From: Streptomyces sp. DSM 15324
GTDB lineage: Bacteria; Actinomycetota; Actinomycetes; Streptomycetales; Streptomycetaceae
Length of the DNA: 64,000 nucleotides
Reading direction: 5' to 3'
Assembly (NCBI RefSeq): GCF_001514285.1
Contig: NZ_KQ949035.1
Span: 124,001 to 188,000, forward strand
Both the position numbers and the translations under genes were made by a program. This document shows, piece by piece, positions 7,561 through 15,790 of this stretch. A model generated the notes under the pieces. That model searched no databases, had not been told where the DNA came from, and worked only from the letters and a program-made list of their open reading frames with translations. How positions within the stretch are numbered: the first letter of the stretch is position 1; the number at the start of each line of letters is the position of its first letter.

Positions 7561-7977
7561 ATGGACATCGATGTGAGGGGCCCCCGGTTCGGGGCCGCCG
7601 TCACGACCGTAGTACTGGCGGTCGTTCTGGTGACCGGCAGTGTGTGGCTGCTGGCCTGGCAGACGGTGGCGTTCGCGCTGGGCGCCGCGGGCGGGGTGGG
7701 GCGTTCGCCGTACGGCTGGGCGTTCCGCAGGATCGTACGGCCGCGGATCGGGCCGCCGACGGAGTTCGAGTCGCCGGAGCCGCCGCGGTTCGCTCAGGCG
7801 GTGGGGCTGGTCTTCGCCGCCGTGGGACTGGTGGGTCTGGCCCTGGGCCCCGGCTGGCTGGGGCTCGCGGCGACCGGTGCGGCGCTCGCGGCCGCCTTCC
7901 TCAATGCCGCTTTCGGGTACTGCCTGGGCTGCGAGTTGTACCTGCTCGTACGGCGGGTGACGGTGCGCGCGCAGTAA
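7561..7977 (+). CDS. DUF4395 membrane protein
   Basis: 138 residues with an N-terminal MDIDVRGPRFGAAVTTVVLAVVLV segment and about four hydrophobic helices. The conserved DUF4395 features are the early R-G-PRFGA motif, the PPxEFESPEPPRFAQAVGLVF segment leading into helix 3, and the C-terminal AAFGYCLGCELYLL, which places two Cys three residues apart in or near the membrane. These cysteines could exchange disulfides with the divergently encoded thioredoxin. No Shine-Dalgarno is obvious; the ATG at 7561 lies close to the palindrome, so the transcript may have a very short leader. Confidence 0.88.
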   Translation: MDIDVRGPRFGAAVTTVVLAVVLVTGSVWLLAWQTVAFALGAAGGVGRSPYGWAFRRIVRPRIGPPTEFESPEPPRFAQAVGLVFAAVGLVGLALGPGWLGLAATGAALAAAFLNAAFGYCLGCELYLLVRRVTVRAQ

Positions 7978-8162
7978 GGGTGACTCGAAAGGCCGAGGTG
8001 GGTCACGGGGCGGAGTGACGAGGATCTCGTCGTCGTGGGGCACGGGGACTGGCCCCCCGGCCGTTCTTCGGGCACGATCTGCGGGATGCCGTAAACCTAC
8101 GGCAGCGTAACTTTGCCCGAGGGGAACCCCCGCCCGGGCAGAAGGAAGGGTCCGCGCCGCCC

Positions 8163-8891
8163 ATGGCAGAGCTTGTCTACCGTCCCGCCGTCGGCCTCGC
8201 CCTGACGTTGTTCAAGGTCTGGGATCTCAAGATCGACTGCAAGGGGTCGGAGAACATCCCGCGGTCGGGCGGTGCCGTGCTGGTGAGCAACCACATCAGT
8301 TACCTCGACTTCATCTTCGACGGCCTGGCCGCACTCCCGCAGAAGCGGCTCGTTCGTTTCATGGCGAAGGAGTCGGTGTTCCGCCACAGGATCTCCGGTC
8401 CGCTGATGCGCGGGATGAAGCACATCCCGGTGGACCGCAACCAGGGCGAGGCGGCCTACCAGCACGCGCTGGCGTCGCTGCGCTCGGGCGAGATCGTCGG
8501 GGTGTTCCCCGAGGCGACCATCTCCCAGTCGTTCACGCTGAAGAGCTTCAAGTCGGGTGCGGCGCGGCTCGCGCAGGAGGCGGGCGTCCCGCTGATCCCG
8601 ATGGCCGTGTGGGGGACGCAGCGGCTGTGGACGAAGGGCCACCCGCGCAACTTCAAGCGCAGCCACACCCCGATCACCATCCGCGTCGGCGAGGCGATCG
8701 AGGCGTCCAAGGACAAGTACGCGGGCGCGATCACCCGTCAGCTGCGCGAGCGGGTGCAGGAGCTGCTGGAGGCCGCCCAGCGCGCCTACCCGGTCCGCCC
8801 GAAGGACGCCGACGACACCTGGTGGATGCCGGCACACCTGGGCGGTACGGCGCCGACGCCGGAGCAGGTGAAGGCGGCCGAGGCCCACTGA
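8163..8891 (+). CDS. 1-acyl-sn-glycerol-3-phosphate acyltransferase family protein
   Basis: A 242-residue PlsC-type acyltransferase (MAELVYRPAVGLALTLFKVW). Motif I, NHISYLD (the NHx4D catalytic motif), is at about residue 47-53. Motif II is around KHIPVDRN. Motif III is FPEATIS instead of the textbook FPEGTRS, a variant seen in actinomycete lysophospholipid acyltransferases. The VPLIPMAVWGTQRLW segment is motif IV. It should acylate lysophosphatidate or a related lysolipid at the membrane. The gene stands alone, convergent with the transglutaminase-like gene; the 20-nt gap contains a short CTGACGG/CCGTCAG inverted repeat that may act as a weak shared terminator. Confidence 0.92.
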   Translation: MAELVYRPAVGLALTLFKVWDLKIDCKGSENIPRSGGAVLVSNHISYLDFIFDGLAALPQKRLVRFMAKESVFRHRISGPLMRGMKHIPVDRNQGEAAYQHALASLRSGEIVGVFPEATISQSFTLKSFKSGAARLAQEAGVPLIPMAVWGTQRLWTKGHPRNFKRSHTPITIRVGEAIEASKDKYAGAITRQLRERVQELLEAAQRAYPVRPKDADDTWWMPAHLGGTAPTPEQVKAAEAH

Positions 8892-8909
8892 CGGCGGCCG
8901 GCAGGCCCG

Positions 8910-9575
8910 TCAGGTCAGCTCGGCCGGGAGCGTCCGCCACAGGGACGCCCGGTCCGGGGCGGCCCTGAGCGCGTCCAGCACCGCCGGGTGCGGTGCCGCG
9001 TAGAGCGTCGGATGGTCCAGCTCGCCTTGCTTCCGGTCCGGGAGGAAGGCGAGCTGTTCGCCGTCCAGGGAGAACCGGGCGTCGATCCCCGGTTTGTTGC
9101 CGCGCGGGTCCTGGCGGTGCCAGGCGCCGTGGAAGCGCACGGCGACCAGCCCATGGACACAGTGCCCCGCGCCGTCGTCGTGCGCGAGGCGTTGGTAGCA
9201 CAGCGCCGTGGGGATGTCCTCGGCCCGCAGCAGCGCGGTGAGTGCGTGGGCCTTGGCGTAGCAGATACCCGTGCCCTGCTCCAGCACGTCGGAGGCGCGC
9301 CAGGTGACGCGCGGATCGCCGGAGTCCTGGGAGTGGGGGATGGTGTCGCGCACGAACTCGAAGGCCAGGCGCGCATAGGCATACGAGTCCGTCGCGCCCT
9401 TGGCGAGCCGTGCGGCGGTCTCCCGGACGAGCGGGTGATGGTGGTCGATGACCTCGTCGTCGGCCAGGTAGGCGGACAGGTCGGGGTTCTCCTGGATCAG
9501 CTCCATGATCGGAGAGCATAGAAACGCGATCACCCGATCGTCAATACTTTTTCGGGTGACCGCATATCTATGCAT
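8910..9575 (-). CDS. Transglutaminase-like cysteine peptidase-fold protein
   Basis: About 221 residues if it starts at the ATG at 9575 (MHRYAVTRKSIDD), or 198 from the ATG at 9506 (MELIQENPDLSAYLADDEV). The shorter form matches the usual start of the family as I recall it, but only the longer start has a Shine-Dalgarno-like AGGGA. The transglutaminase core is clear: Cys in GTGICYAKAHALTALLRA, His in GHCVHGLVAVRFHGAWHRQDPRG, and Asp downstream. The enzyme class could be peptidase, amidase or cross-linking. It is the last gene of the DUF6421-SDR-threonine aldolase operon, 20 nt after the aldolase stop. Confidence 0.85.
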   Translation of the reverse strand: MHRYAVTRKSIDDRVIAFLCSPIMELIQENPDLSAYLADDEVIDHHHPLVRETAARLAKGATDSYAYARLAFEFVRDTIPHSQDSGDPRVTWRASDVLEQGTGICYAKAHALTALLRAEDIPTALCYQRLAHDDGAGHCVHGLVAVRFHGAWHRQDPRGNKPGIDARFSLDGEQLAFLPDRKQGELDHPTLYAAPHPAVLDALRAAPDRASLWRTLPAELT

Positions 9576-9595
9576 CAATCCCTGCGGGGACGCCG

Positions 9596-10666
9596 CTAGT
9601 GCGCCATCTCCTCCTTGACCGCGGCGACGAACGCGTCCACGTCCTCCTCGGTCGTGTCGAAGGAACACATCCAGCGCACGTCGCCCGCGGCCTCGTCCCA
9701 GAAGTAGAAGCGGAACCGCTTCTGCAGGCGCACGCTCACCTCGTGCGGCAGCCGGGCGAACACGCCGTTGGCCTGGACCGGGTGGAGGATCTCCACCCCG
9801 TGCACCGCGCGCACCCCCTCGGCGAGCCGCTGGGCCATCTCGTTGGCGTGCCGGGCGTTGCGCAGCCACAGGTCCTTCGCGAGCAGCGCTTCCAGCTGCA
9901 CGGAGACGAACCGCATCTTGGAGGCGAGCTGCATGGACAGCTTCCGCAGATGCTTCATGCGGCGGACCGCGTCCTGGTTGATCACGACGACCGCCTCGCC
10001 GAACAGCGCGCCGTTCTTCGTGCCGCCGAGAGAGAGGATGTCGACGCCGACCGCGTTGGTGAAGGTCCGCATCGGGACGTCCAGGGAGGCCGCGGCATTG
10101 GCTATGCGGGAGCCGTCCAGGTGCACCTTCATGCCGTGCGCGTGGGCGTGGTCGCAGATCGCGCGGATCTCGGCCGGGGTGTAGAGGGTGCCGAGCTCCG
10201 TGCTCTGGGTGATCGAGACGACCTGCGGCATGGCGCGGTGCTCGTCCTCCCAGCCCCAGGCCTGCCGGTCGATCAGCTCCGGGGTGAGCTTGCCGTCGGG
10301 GGTGGGGACGGTGAGCAGTTTCAGTCCGCCCATCCGCTCCGGAGCACCGCCCTCGTCCACGTTGACATGGGCGCTCTCGGCGCAGATCACCGCTCCCCAG
10401 CGGTCGGTGACCGCCTGGAGCGCGACGACGTTGGCGCCCGTGCCGTTGAAGACCGGGAACGCCTCGGCCGTGGCCCCGAAGTGGCCGCGCACGATCCGCT
10501 GGAGGTTCTCCGTGTAGTCGTCCTCACCGTAGGCGACCTGATGGCCGCCGTTGGCCAGGGCCAGGGCGGCCATCACCTCCGGGTGGGCCCCGGCGTAGTT
10601 GTCGCTGGCGAAACCGCGGACCTCCGGGTCGTGATGGCGACGGGCGTCGGTCTTCGGGGGGTTCAC
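9596..10666 (-). CDS. Low-specificity L-threonine aldolase family protein (PLP-dependent)
   Basis: 356 residues starting at a GTG (10666) whose GTGA overlaps the stop of the SDR gene by 4 nt; the frame is open far upstream but only this start fits. The fold-type I PLP features are FASDNYAGAHPEVMAAL at the N-terminus, FNGTGANVVALQA, SAHVNVDEGG, HLDGSRIANAA (pyridine-nitrogen Asp and loop) and the Schiff-base Lys in ILSLGGTKNGALFGE. It likely cleaves L-threonine or another beta-hydroxy amino acid to glycine and an aldehyde. Coupling to an SDR oxidoreductase suggests the aldehyde or hydroxy acid is oxidised or reduced in the same pathway. Confidence 0.92.
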   Translation of the reverse strand: MNPPKTDARRHHDPEVRGFASDNYAGAHPEVMAALALANGGHQVAYGEDDYTENLQRIVRGHFGATAEAFPVFNGTGANVVALQAVTDRWGAVICAESAHVNVDEGGAPERMGGLKLLTVPTPDGKLTPELIDRQAWGWEDEHRAMPQVVSITQSTELGTLYTPAEIRAICDHAHAHGMKVHLDGSRIANAAASLDVPMRTFTNAVGVDILSLGGTKNGALFGEAVVVINQDAVRRMKHLRKLSMQLASKMRFVSVQLEALLAKDLWLRNARHANEMAQRLAEGVRAVHGVEILHPVQANGVFARLPHEVSVRLQKRFRFYFWDEAAGDVRWMCSFDTTEEDVDAFVAAVKEEMAH

Positions 10667-11409
10667 GGCTTCTCGGTGAGCCACAGACGCTGTCCGTTCA
10701 CTTCGGGGGCGGGCTTCTCCCAGACACCGGCGATCGCCTCGGCGAGGTCCGTGACGTCGGTGAAGCCGGCGAACTTCGCGTTGGGCCGGTCGGCACGCAT
10801 CGCGTCGTGCACCAGTGCCTTCACCACCAGGATGGCGGCCGCGGAGGTGGGCCCCGCGGCTCCCCCGGCCTTGTGGAAGGCGTCCGCGAGGGCCAGGGTC
10901 CAGGCCTCGGCGGCGGCCTTGGCGGCGGCGTAGGCGGCGTTGCCCGCGGTGGGCTTGGACGCGCCGGCGGCGCTGATCAGCACGTACCGTCCGCGCTCGC
11001 TGCGCTGGAGCCCTTCGAAGAACGCCAGCGACGTGTGCTGCACGGTCTTGACGAGGAGGAGCTCGAGGAGGTCCCAGTCGTCCAGTCTGGTCTTGACGAA
11101 CGTCTCGCTGCCGCGCCAGCCGCCGACGAGGTGGACCAGTCCGTCGACGCGGCCGAAGTCCTTCTCGACGCGCGCCGCCCACTCCTGGGTGGAGCCGAGG
11201 TCGAGCAGATCGACGGTGTCGCCGGTGACGGTGGCGCCGCCGGCCTCGTAGCGGGCGTGGTCGACGGCCTCCGCCAGGCGCTCGGGGTCGTTGTCCGAGC
11301 CGACGACGGTCGCGCCCGCGCGGGCGAGCCGAAGCAGTGCGGCACGGCCGGCGGGTCCCCCCGCTCCGGCCACCGCGATCACCGCACCGTTGAGAGCGCC
11401 GTTCCCCAT
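10663..11409 (-). CDS. Short-chain dehydrogenase/reductase family oxidoreductase
   Basis: 248 residues from the ATG at 11409 (MGNGALNGAVIAVAGAGG), chosen because AGGAGG lies 5 nt upstream and places the dinucleotide motif AGAGGPAG a few residues into the protein, as normal. A GTG at 11448 overlaps the DUF6421 stop and is the alternative. SDR features: AGAGGPAGRAALLRLA, DLLD, HLVGG, and the segment ISAAGASKPTAGNAAYAAAKAA, where Ser and the YxxxK-type Tyr/Lys (AAYAAAKAA) are visible. It would use NAD(P)H on an unidentified alcohol or carbonyl. It is the second gene of the operon and overlaps the threonine aldolase start. Confidence 0.88.
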   Translation of the reverse strand: MGNGALNGAVIAVAGAGGPAGRAALLRLARAGATVVGSDNDPERLAEAVDHARYEAGGATVTGDTVDLLDLGSTQEWAARVEKDFGRVDGLVHLVGGWRGSETFVKTRLDDWDLLELLLVKTVQHTSLAFFEGLQRSERGRYVLISAAGASKPTAGNAAYAAAKAAAEAWTLALADAFHKAGGAAGPTSAAAILVVKALVHDAMRADRPNAKFAGFTDVTDLAEAIAGVWEKPAPEVNGQRLWLTEKP

Positions 11410-11444
11410 CCTTGCCTCCTGCTGAGCGGTGTCCGTACGGTCGC

Positions 11445-12842
11445 TCACGCGGCGACCCTCTCGGCGCTGTCCGCCGTGATGCCCTTGGTGGAGGCGATCA
11501 CGTGCTTGAGCTTCTTGGACAGTGCCTCATAGAACATGCTCAGCGGAAACTCGTCGGGAAGCACGTCATCCACGAGTTTGCGCGGCGGCTGCGAGAGATC
11601 CAGGGCGTCGGGGCCCTTGGCCCAGCGGGAGCCGGGGTGCGGGGAGAGGTAGGTGGAGACCAGCTCGTAGCCGGCGAACCAGTGGACCAGCTTGGGGCGG
11701 TCGATGCCGTCGCGGTACAGCTTCTCGATCTCGGCGCACAGCTCGTTGGTGACCTGCGGGGCGCGCTGCCAGTCGATGTGCAGCTTGTTGTCGGTCCAGC
11801 GGACGACCTCGTGCCGGTGCAGGTAGGCGAAGAGGAGCTGGCCGCCGAGGCCGTCGTAGTTGCGGACGCGCTCGCCGGTGACCGGGAAACGGAACATGCG
11901 GTCGAACAGGACCGCGTACTGCACGTCACGGGCCTGCGGGACGCCGTCGGCCTCGAGCTTCACGGCCTCCTTGAAGGCGGTGAGGTCACAGCGCAGCTCC
12001 TCCAGGCCGTACATCCAGAACGGCTGGCGCTGCTTGATCATGAAGGGGTCGAAGGGCAGATCGCCGTGGCTGTGGGTGCGGTCGTGGACCATGTCCCACA
12101 GGACGAAGGCCTCCTCGCAGCGCTTCTGGTCGTGGACCATGGCCGCGATGTCCTCGGGGAGTTCCAGGCCCAGGATGCCGACGGCGGCGTCGGTGACCCG
12201 GCGGAAGCGGGCGGCCTCGCGGTCGCAGAAGATCCCACCCCAGGAGAAACGTTCCGGCGCCTCGCGGACGGCGATGGTCTCCGGGAAGAGCACGGCCGAG
12301 TTGGTGTCGTAGCCGGCGGTGAAGTCCTCGAACTTGATGCCGCAGAACAGGGGGTTGTCGTAGCGGGTGCGCTCCAGCTCGGCCAGCCAGTCCGGCCAGA
12401 CCATGCGCAGCACGACCGCCTCCAGGTTGCGGTCCGGGTTGCCGTTCTGCGTGTACATCGGGAAGACGACCAGGTGCTGGAGGCCGTCGGCGCGGTTCGC
12501 GGCGGGCTGGAAGGCCAGCAGCGAGTCGAGGAAGTCCGGTACCCCGAAGCCGCTCTCGGCCCAGTGGCGCAGGTCCTTGACCAGGGCCCGGTGGTAGTCG
12601 GCGTCGTGCGGGAGCAGCGGGGAGAGCCGCTCGACCGCGTCGATCACGTCCCGTACGGCCCGCTCGACCTCGGGGCGCTCTGGGGCGCCGACGGCGGTGA
12701 AGTCGACCGATCCGTCCTTGGACTGCCAGGGGCGGATCCGCTCCACGGCATCCTTGAGCACGGGCCAAGCCGGGTGCTCCACCACCCTGATGCCGGGAGG
12801 AACCTGCTCCCCCGTCGCCGCCTGCACAAGAATTTCCGTCAT
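11445..12842 (-). CDS. DUF6421 family protein of unknown function
   Basis: 465 residues (MTEILVQAATGEQVPPGIRVVEHPAWPVLKD). I recognise it only as the actinobacterial DUF6421 family. It is soluble, with no signal peptide, and rich in aromatic and His/Asp/Glu residues: HRTHSHGDLPFDPFMIKQRQPFWMYGLEELRCDL (about residue 253-286) could form a metal or substrate site. It is the first gene of a four-gene unit whose other members are an SDR, a threonine aldolase and a transglutaminase-like protein. The conserved coupling suggests it acts on the same small molecule. The promoter region carries a CGTATGCATACG palindrome. Confidence 0.82.
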   Translation of the reverse strand: MTEILVQAATGEQVPPGIRVVEHPAWPVLKDAVERIRPWQSKDGSVDFTAVGAPERPEVERAVRDVIDAVERLSPLLPHDADYHRALVKDLRHWAESGFGVPDFLDSLLAFQPAANRADGLQHLVVFPMYTQNGNPDRNLEAVVLRMVWPDWLAELERTRYDNPLFCGIKFEDFTAGYDTNSAVLFPETIAVREAPERFSWGGIFCDREAARFRRVTDAAVGILGLELPEDIAAMVHDQKRCEEAFVLWDMVHDRTHSHGDLPFDPFMIKQRQPFWMYGLEELRCDLTAFKEAVKLEADGVPQARDVQYAVLFDRMFRFPVTGERVRNYDGLGGQLLFAYLHRHEVVRWTDNKLHIDWQRAPQVTNELCAEIEKLYRDGIDRPKLVHWFAGYELVSTYLSPHPGSRWAKGPDALDLSQPPRKLVDDVLPDEFPLSMFYEALSKKLKHVIASTKGITADSAERVAA

Positions 12843-12861
12843 GTCCCATCCTCCACGGGAG

Positions 12862-12897
12862 AACCTCGCGTATGGACACCGTATGCATACGAGGTTT
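12862..12897 (-). promoter_or_regulatory. Nested inverted repeats upstream of the DUF6421 operon
   Basis: A perfect 12-bp palindrome CGTATGCATACG lies at 12880-12891. Around it, AACCTCGCGTATG (12862-12874) is mirrored by CATACGAGGTT (12885-12895) as a larger imperfect inverted repeat. This lies 20-55 nt upstream of the operon's first ATG, a normal operator position. The rest of the 260-nt region up to the GDPD gene is less GC-rich than its surroundings but shows no further feature I can support. Confidence 0.45.
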
Positions 12898-13101
12898 GCC
12901 TCAGCAAGTGGGCCTACCGAAAATTATTCTGCGCATGCTGGGTTTCACGTGAGTTTTTCCTGTCCGACATCCCAGGAGTGAGTGGTTCCGCTCAGAGCGG
13001 GTACAGGGTGCGACCAACGGCGCCTACACGTGTCCATGACGAACCCGGGCCGTTAGGCTGCGGTTCTGCGCACCCGCTCGTCGACGGAAGCGAGTCCCGT
13101 C

Positions 13102-13785
13102 TTGAACTTCGTCACCATCGGTCATCGCGGCGTCATGGGTGTCGAGCCCGAGAACACCCTCCGCTCGTTCGTGGCCGCCGAGGCGGCCGGCCTCGATGTG
13201 ATCGAACTCGATCTGCATCTGAGCAAGGACGGCGCCCTGGTGGTGATGCACGATCCGGATGTGGACCGGACGACCGACGGCACGGGCCCCATCGCCGATC
13301 TGACGCTCGCGGAGCTGAAGACCCTGGACGCGGGGCGCGGGGAGCGGGTGCCGGTGTTCGAGGAGGTCCTGGACGCCGTGGCGCTGCCGCTGCAGGCCGA
13401 GATCAAGGACGTGCAGGCGGCCCGGGCGCTGGCCGAGGTGCTGCGCGAGCGGGATCTGGTGGGCCGGGTGGAGGTGTCCTCGTTCCACGACGAGGCGGTG
13501 GCCGAGATGGCCCGGCTGGTGCCCGGGGTGCGCACCGCGCTGATCGGCAGCCGTTTCGGGATCGACATCGTTTCCCGGGCCGCGGACGCCGGGGCCGCGA
13601 CCGTGTGCCTGAACCTGCGGCGCCTCACCCTGGAGATCGTCGAGGAGGCCCGCAGACGGGATCTGCGGATCATCGGCTGGGTCGTCAACACCCAGCACCA
13701 GTTGCGGCTGGTGCGCGCGCTGGAGCTGGACGGCGCGACCACCGACTACCCGGAGATCAGGCGCACGGGGCGCTTCACCGCGTGA
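13102..13785 (+). CDS. Glycerophosphodiester phosphodiesterase family protein
   Basis: 227 residues. The start appears to be a TTG (13102), because the catalytic GHRG motif comes seven residues later and the next ATG would remove it. Family motifs: IGHRGVMGVEPENTLRSF (catalytic His and metal Glu), VIELDLHLSKDGALVVMHDPDVDRTTDGTG (metal Glu/Asp and second His), LQAEIKD and IIGWVVNTQ. It hydrolyses glycerophosphodiesters to glycerol-3-phosphate and an alcohol. There is no signal peptide, so a cytoplasmic role in lipid headgroup turnover is likely. It is convergent with the GNAT gene 6 nt away. Confidence 0.92.
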   Translation: MNFVTIGHRGVMGVEPENTLRSFVAAEAAGLDVIELDLHLSKDGALVVMHDPDVDRTTDGTGPIADLTLAELKTLDAGRGERVPVFEEVLDAVALPLQAEIKDVQAARALAEVLRERDLVGRVEVSSFHDEAVAEMARLVPGVRTALIGSRFGIDIVSRAADAGAATVCLNLRRLTLEIVEEARRRDLRIIGWVVNTQHQLRLVRALELDGATTDYPEIRRTGRFTA

Positions 13786-13791
13786 GGGGCG

Positions 13792-14355
13792 TCAGGACAG
13801 CGGCTTGATCAGCAGCTCGAACTGGAGATCGGCGCGCTGCGGGATGCCGAAGCGCTCGTCGCCGTAGGGGAAGGGCGTCATCCGTCCGGTGCGGCGGTAG
13901 CCACGGCGCTCGTACCAGGCGATGAGGTCGTCGCGTACGGAGATCACGGTCATGTGCATCTCGGCGGCGCCCCAGACCTCGCGGGCCTGCCGCTCGGCCT
14001 CGGCCAGGACGATCCGGCCGAGGCCGCCGCCCTGGGCCGTGGGGCTGACCGCGAACATGCCGAAGTAGGCGTGGTCGCCGCGGTGTTCGAGCTGGCAACA
14101 GGCGACGATCCGGCCGTCCCGCTCGACGGTGAGCACCCGTCCGTCGGCCGACCCGATGATCTCCCGGACCCCCTCGGGGTCGGTGCGCTGCCCCTGGAGG
14201 ATGTCCGCCTCGGTGGTCCAGCCCGCCCGGCTGGACTCCCCGCGGTACGCCGACTCGACCAGCGCGACCAGTTGGTCCACGTCGGCGTCGGTGGCGTCAC
14301 GGAAGGTGGGTGCGGTGTCGGCGGTGGTCTCCATGCGGGCGGCGGCGGTCTCCAT
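13792..14355 (-). CDS. GNAT family N-acetyltransferase
   Basis: About 187 residues. The GNAT core is clear: FRDATDADVDQLVALVESAYRGESSRAGWTTEADIL, the beta-4 strand ACCQLEHRGDHAYFGMFAVSPTAQGGGLGRIVLAEAERQA with the acetyl-CoA pyrophosphate loop (Q-G-G-G-L-G), and LIAWYERRGYRRTG. Such enzymes acetylate an amine on a small molecule or protein. Two possible ATG starts, 14355 and 14334, lie in a 21-bp direct duplication (each METxA/T). I chose 14355 because GGAG precedes it with good spacing. Its partner is unknown; the next gene upstream is divergent. Confidence 0.87.
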   Translation of the reverse strand: METAAARMETTADTAPTFRDATDADVDQLVALVESAYRGESSRAGWTTEADILQGQRTDPEGVREIIGSADGRVLTVERDGRIVACCQLEHRGDHAYFGMFAVSPTAQGGGLGRIVLAEAERQAREVWGAAEMHMTVISVRDDLIAWYERRGYRRTGRMTPFPYGDERFGIPQRADLQFELLIKPLS

Positions 14356-14465
14356 GCGGGCGGTCTCCGGTGTGTGGCACGGCTGGGACTCGGACGAGGG
14401 TATCGCCACCCGCTCCCGGCCCGTCCGGCCGCTCGGCACGGCGCCAGGCCCTAGGCTCCCGACGC

Positions 14466-14858
14466 ATGGTGCACGTACTCAGCAGCCGGATCCTTCTCCG
14501 CCCCACCGACCCCGAGCGCTCACGCGTCTTCTACGGCGAGCAGCTCGGCCTCGGGGTCTACCGCGAGTTCGGTACGGGGCCGGAGCGCGGGATCGTCTAC
14601 TTCCTCGGCGGTGGCTTCCTGGAGCTCTCGGGGCGCGCGCAGACACCGCCGGACCCCGCCGTACGGCTCTGGTGGCAGGTCGCGGACGTGACGGCGGCGT
14701 ACGAGGAGCTGCGGGCGAAGGGGGTCGCCGTGGCGCGGGCGCCGGTGAAGGAGCCGTGGGGGCTGGTGGAGATGTGGATCGAGGATCCGGACGGGACGCC
14801 GATCGTGCTCGTGGAGGTGCCGGAGGATCATCCGATCAGGTACCGGCCGGGTATCTAG
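14466..14858 (+). CDS. Single-domain VOC (glyoxalase/bleomycin resistance fold) protein
   Basis: 130 residues (MVHVLSSRILLRPTDPERSRVFYGEQLG). The vicinal-oxygen-chelate pattern is typical: an RPTDPERSRVFY opening helix, a GGGFLELSG strand, VTAAYEELRAKGVAVARAP, and MWIEDPDGTPIVLVEVPE at the end, with the metal-type Glu positions retained. It could bind a small toxic molecule or be an uncharacterised dioxygenase or epimerase; no substrate can be named. It is followed 137 nt later by a second VOC gene of tandem-domain type. Confidence 0.88.
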   Translation: MVHVLSSRILLRPTDPERSRVFYGEQLGLGVYREFGTGPERGIVYFLGGGFLELSGRAQTPPDPAVRLWWQVADVTAAYEELRAKGVAVARAPVKEPWGLVEMWIEDPDGTPIVLVEVPEDHPIRYRPGI

Positions 14859-14995
14859 GCCGGCGCGACCCGGAGCCGCGGGACGGCGGCGCACCGTGCC
14901 CGTCGAGGCGGCCGCGTCGAAAGCGTGCGCGGATGCCGGGGCGGCAGGGCGGGCTTAGCGTGCTGGAGGGGCCTCCTTTTCCTGGAAGGAACGTC

Positions 14996-15760
14996 ATGAA
15001 GCTCGACGCACCGGTGCCCGGCGGGCCCTGCTGGGCCGAGCTGGGGACCAGTGATCCTGAGTCGGCGAAGCGGTTCTACGCGGAGCTGTTCGGCTGGCGT
15101 GCGCAGACGGACCCCCGGCAGGAGGCCGGCGGCTACACCGTCGCGCACCTCGGCGAGGCGGCAGTCGCCGCACTGACCCCCCTGTACCAGAAAGCGCAGC
15201 GGTGTGCCTGGAACGTGTCCTTCGCGGTGACCGACGCCGATGTCAGCGCGCGGCTGGTCACCGAGGCCGGCGGCAAGGTGCTGGTCGGGCCGATGGATGT
15301 CTTCGACACGGGCCGTTTCGTGGTGGCCCTCGATCCGGGCGGGGCGGTGTTCCAGCTCTGGCAGGCGCGGGCCTTCCCGGGCGCGGGGCTGTTCAACGCG
15401 CCCGGCTCGCTCGGCTGGGTGGAGCTGCTGACCCGTGACCCGGACCGGGCGGAGACCTTTTACACCACCGTGTTCGGCTGGACCGTGACCTCGTCGGAGA
15501 ACTATCTGCAGTGGGGCGTCGGTGGCGCCGACTTCGGCGGCATGGTCAGGATGGACGAGACGTTCCCGCCCGAGGTGCCGCCGCACTGGCTGCCGTACTT
15601 CGTGGTGGCCGACGCGGACGCTTCGACGGCCACGGCGACGGCGGCGGGCGGCACCGCGCCGGTGGAGCCCATGTCGGTGCCCGACGGCCCGCGGATCGCC
15701 GTACTGCGGGACCCGCAGGGCGCGGTGTTCGGGGTGTACCGGGCCGGGGAGGAGGGCTGA
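14996..15760 (+). CDS. Tandem-domain VOC family protein
   Basis: 254 residues with two consecutive VOC domains, each built as CWAELGTSDPESAKRFYAELFGW (about residues 12-34) and GWVELLTRDPDRAETFYTTVFGW (about 140-162). Each ends in a VVALDPGGAVFQLWQ- or IAVLRDPQGAVFGVY-type strand. Two fused domains make a full VOC barrel in one chain, as in hydroxylacyl-CoA or antibiotic-resistance-like members. The ATG at 14996 has an excellent GGAAGGA 6 nt upstream. Streptomyces genomes carry many such paralogues, so the role is open. Confidence 0.9.
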   Translation: MKLDAPVPGGPCWAELGTSDPESAKRFYAELFGWRAQTDPRQEAGGYTVAHLGEAAVAALTPLYQKAQRCAWNVSFAVTDADVSARLVTEAGGKVLVGPMDVFDTGRFVVALDPGGAVFQLWQARAFPGAGLFNAPGSLGWVELLTRDPDRAETFYTTVFGWTVTSSENYLQWGVGGADFGGMVRMDETFPPEVPPHWLPYFVVADADASTATATAAGGTAPVEPMSVPDGPRIAVLRDPQGAVFGVYRAGEEG

Positions 15761-15790
15761 ACCCCGGCGTCAGGCAGGCCGGTTGACGCC

